Shown: piece after piece, positions 42,261 to 42,471 of the stretch
Numbering within the stretch: the stretch's first letter is position 1
How the letters are laid out: every line of letters begins with the position of its first letter
NCBI GenBank assembly: GCA_003576705.1
Contig: QOZS01000050.1
Location: forward strand, 1-42,471
Reading direction: 5' to 3'
DNA from: Desertibaculum subflavum
GTDB taxonomy: Bacteria > Pseudomonadota > Alphaproteobacteria > Ferrovibrionales > Ferrovibrionaceae
Length of the DNA: 42,471 nt
The notes under the pieces: generated by a model
Databases searched by the model: none
The model's input: the letters and a program-made list of their open reading frames with translations, nothing else
Told to the model about the DNA's origin: nothing
Position numbers and translations under genes: made by a program

Positions 42261-42354
42261 TCTGGCTGGAAATTGACGGGGCAACCGTCCTGGGCGGTCT
42301 GGCCAGGGCGGCAAGATGGAACTGCCAGGTCAACCCATTACTCCTCACTCTCTC

Positions 42355-42471
42355 TAGAGCGTTTCACGATTTGGTTGAAGCGTATCCGGCATTGGCGAAG
42401 TAGCTCTGACATTCGACGGGTGTGATGGCTTCGACGAGGTCGCCGATGTGGCGCCAGGTGTCCTCGACGGT
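42355..42471 (-). mobile_element. IS630-family element, right end with transposase C-terminus (truncated by window edge)
   Basis: On the minus strand the last 36 codons of an ORF enter from the window edge and stop at TGA (42366-42364). The peptide contains TWRHIGDLVEAITPVECQSY and ends FANAGYASTKS. The pattern (W..IG.LV...TP.EC..YF..AGY) is the typical C-terminus of IS630-type DDE transposases found in alphaproteobacteria. The probable IS end is the TA at 42355-42356, since IS630 elements insert at TA and the following GAGCGTTTCACG resembles their terminal repeats. The other end is outside the window, so its completeness is unknown. Confidence 0.78.

Noticed and set aside
41729..42311. GGCCAGGGCGG occurring on both sides of the repeat array as a target duplication
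   Set aside because: An 11-base GC-rich match at about 41727 and 42301 is likely by chance here, and the first copy lies inside the array, not outside it.
41704..42425. Open frames across the repeat array (for example 41704-42348 minus, 41847-42425 plus)
   Set aside because: The 16-nt unit is not a multiple of three and appears in different frames (EQMRR, GTDAP, NRCA), so the frames are open because of GC-rich repeats, not coding selection.
1..42471. tRNA or rRNA genes
   Set aside because: Gaps between genes are mostly under 140 bp and none shows a T-loop GGTTCRA pattern with a cloverleaf; the larger gaps contain only the hairpins and repeats described.

Overview
The window is GC-rich chromosomal DNA packed with short-spaced genes. 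It looks alphaproteobacterial: it carries the ethylmalonyl-CoA pathway pair ccr/ecm, a class I lysyl-tRNA synthetase, an APH-type homoserine kinase directly behind ispH, a STAS-fused MCE-system permease, and dispersed palindromes whose translation (MAGLVPAIH...) is common in Rhizobiales/Rhodospirillales-type genomes. The exact genus cannot be read from the sequence.

Layout. The window opens with the tail of an IS110-type transposase and closes with the tail of an IS630-type transposase. Region 1-6.4 kb: ccr and ecm diverge from a shared, comparatively AT-rich regulatory gap with inverted repeats; ecm is followed by a TPR lipoprotein and ispE. Region 6.4-10.7 kb: an Mpo1-like membrane protein, a lipoprotein/CDGSH iron-sulfur pair, ispH, thrB and a secreted trypsin-like protease. 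Region 10.7-15.0 kb (minus strand): class I lysS, an FAD-linked D-2-hydroxyacid dehydrogenase and an M20 hippurate-type amidohydrolase. Region 15.0-17.7 kb: a tightly overlapping plus-strand group with a DUF3237 protein, two half-size CHR chromate-type transporters and an AhpD-like protein interrupted by one in-frame TGA. Region 17.7-20.0 kb (minus): a chlorohydrolase-type amidohydrolase and a hydroxypyruvate-isomerase-like protein. Region 20.0-23.6 kb (plus): an MCE/Mla-type lipid transport operon (STAS-permease, ATPase, MlaD, PqiC-like lipoprotein). Region 23.6-30.0 kb (minus): an SMP-30-like lactonase, a MacB-type ABC exporter split into permease, ATPase and adaptor, gpt and an Old Yellow Enzyme homologue. 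Region 30.1-32.6 kb (plus): a K+/H+ antiporter and a DsbA-like isomerase. Region 32.6-37.1 kb (minus): an acyl-CoA ligase, an EVE-domain protein, gpsA and a luciferase-like monooxygenase. Region 37.2-41.7 kb: DMT and MFS transporters, a lysine 2,3-aminomutase-like radical SAM enzyme (minus) and an SDR dehydrogenase. Region 41.66-42.36 kb has no credible gene and holds an array of a 16-nt repeat.

The two strongest observations are these. (1) The AhpD-like gene at 16650-17723 has a TGA exactly at the second cysteine of the CxxCxxxH active site (C-T-Y-TGA-T-V-S-H), and the same reading frame stays coherent to a normal stop. This is the signature of a selenocysteine (CxxU) protein. (2) At 41681-42260 at least 16 copies of the unit GCGGCGCATCTGTTCC lie in one orientation, with quasi-regular ~51-bp unit spacing, head-to-tail doublets and a ~195-bp higher-order period. 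It is neither CRISPR nor coding, and I do not recognise it.
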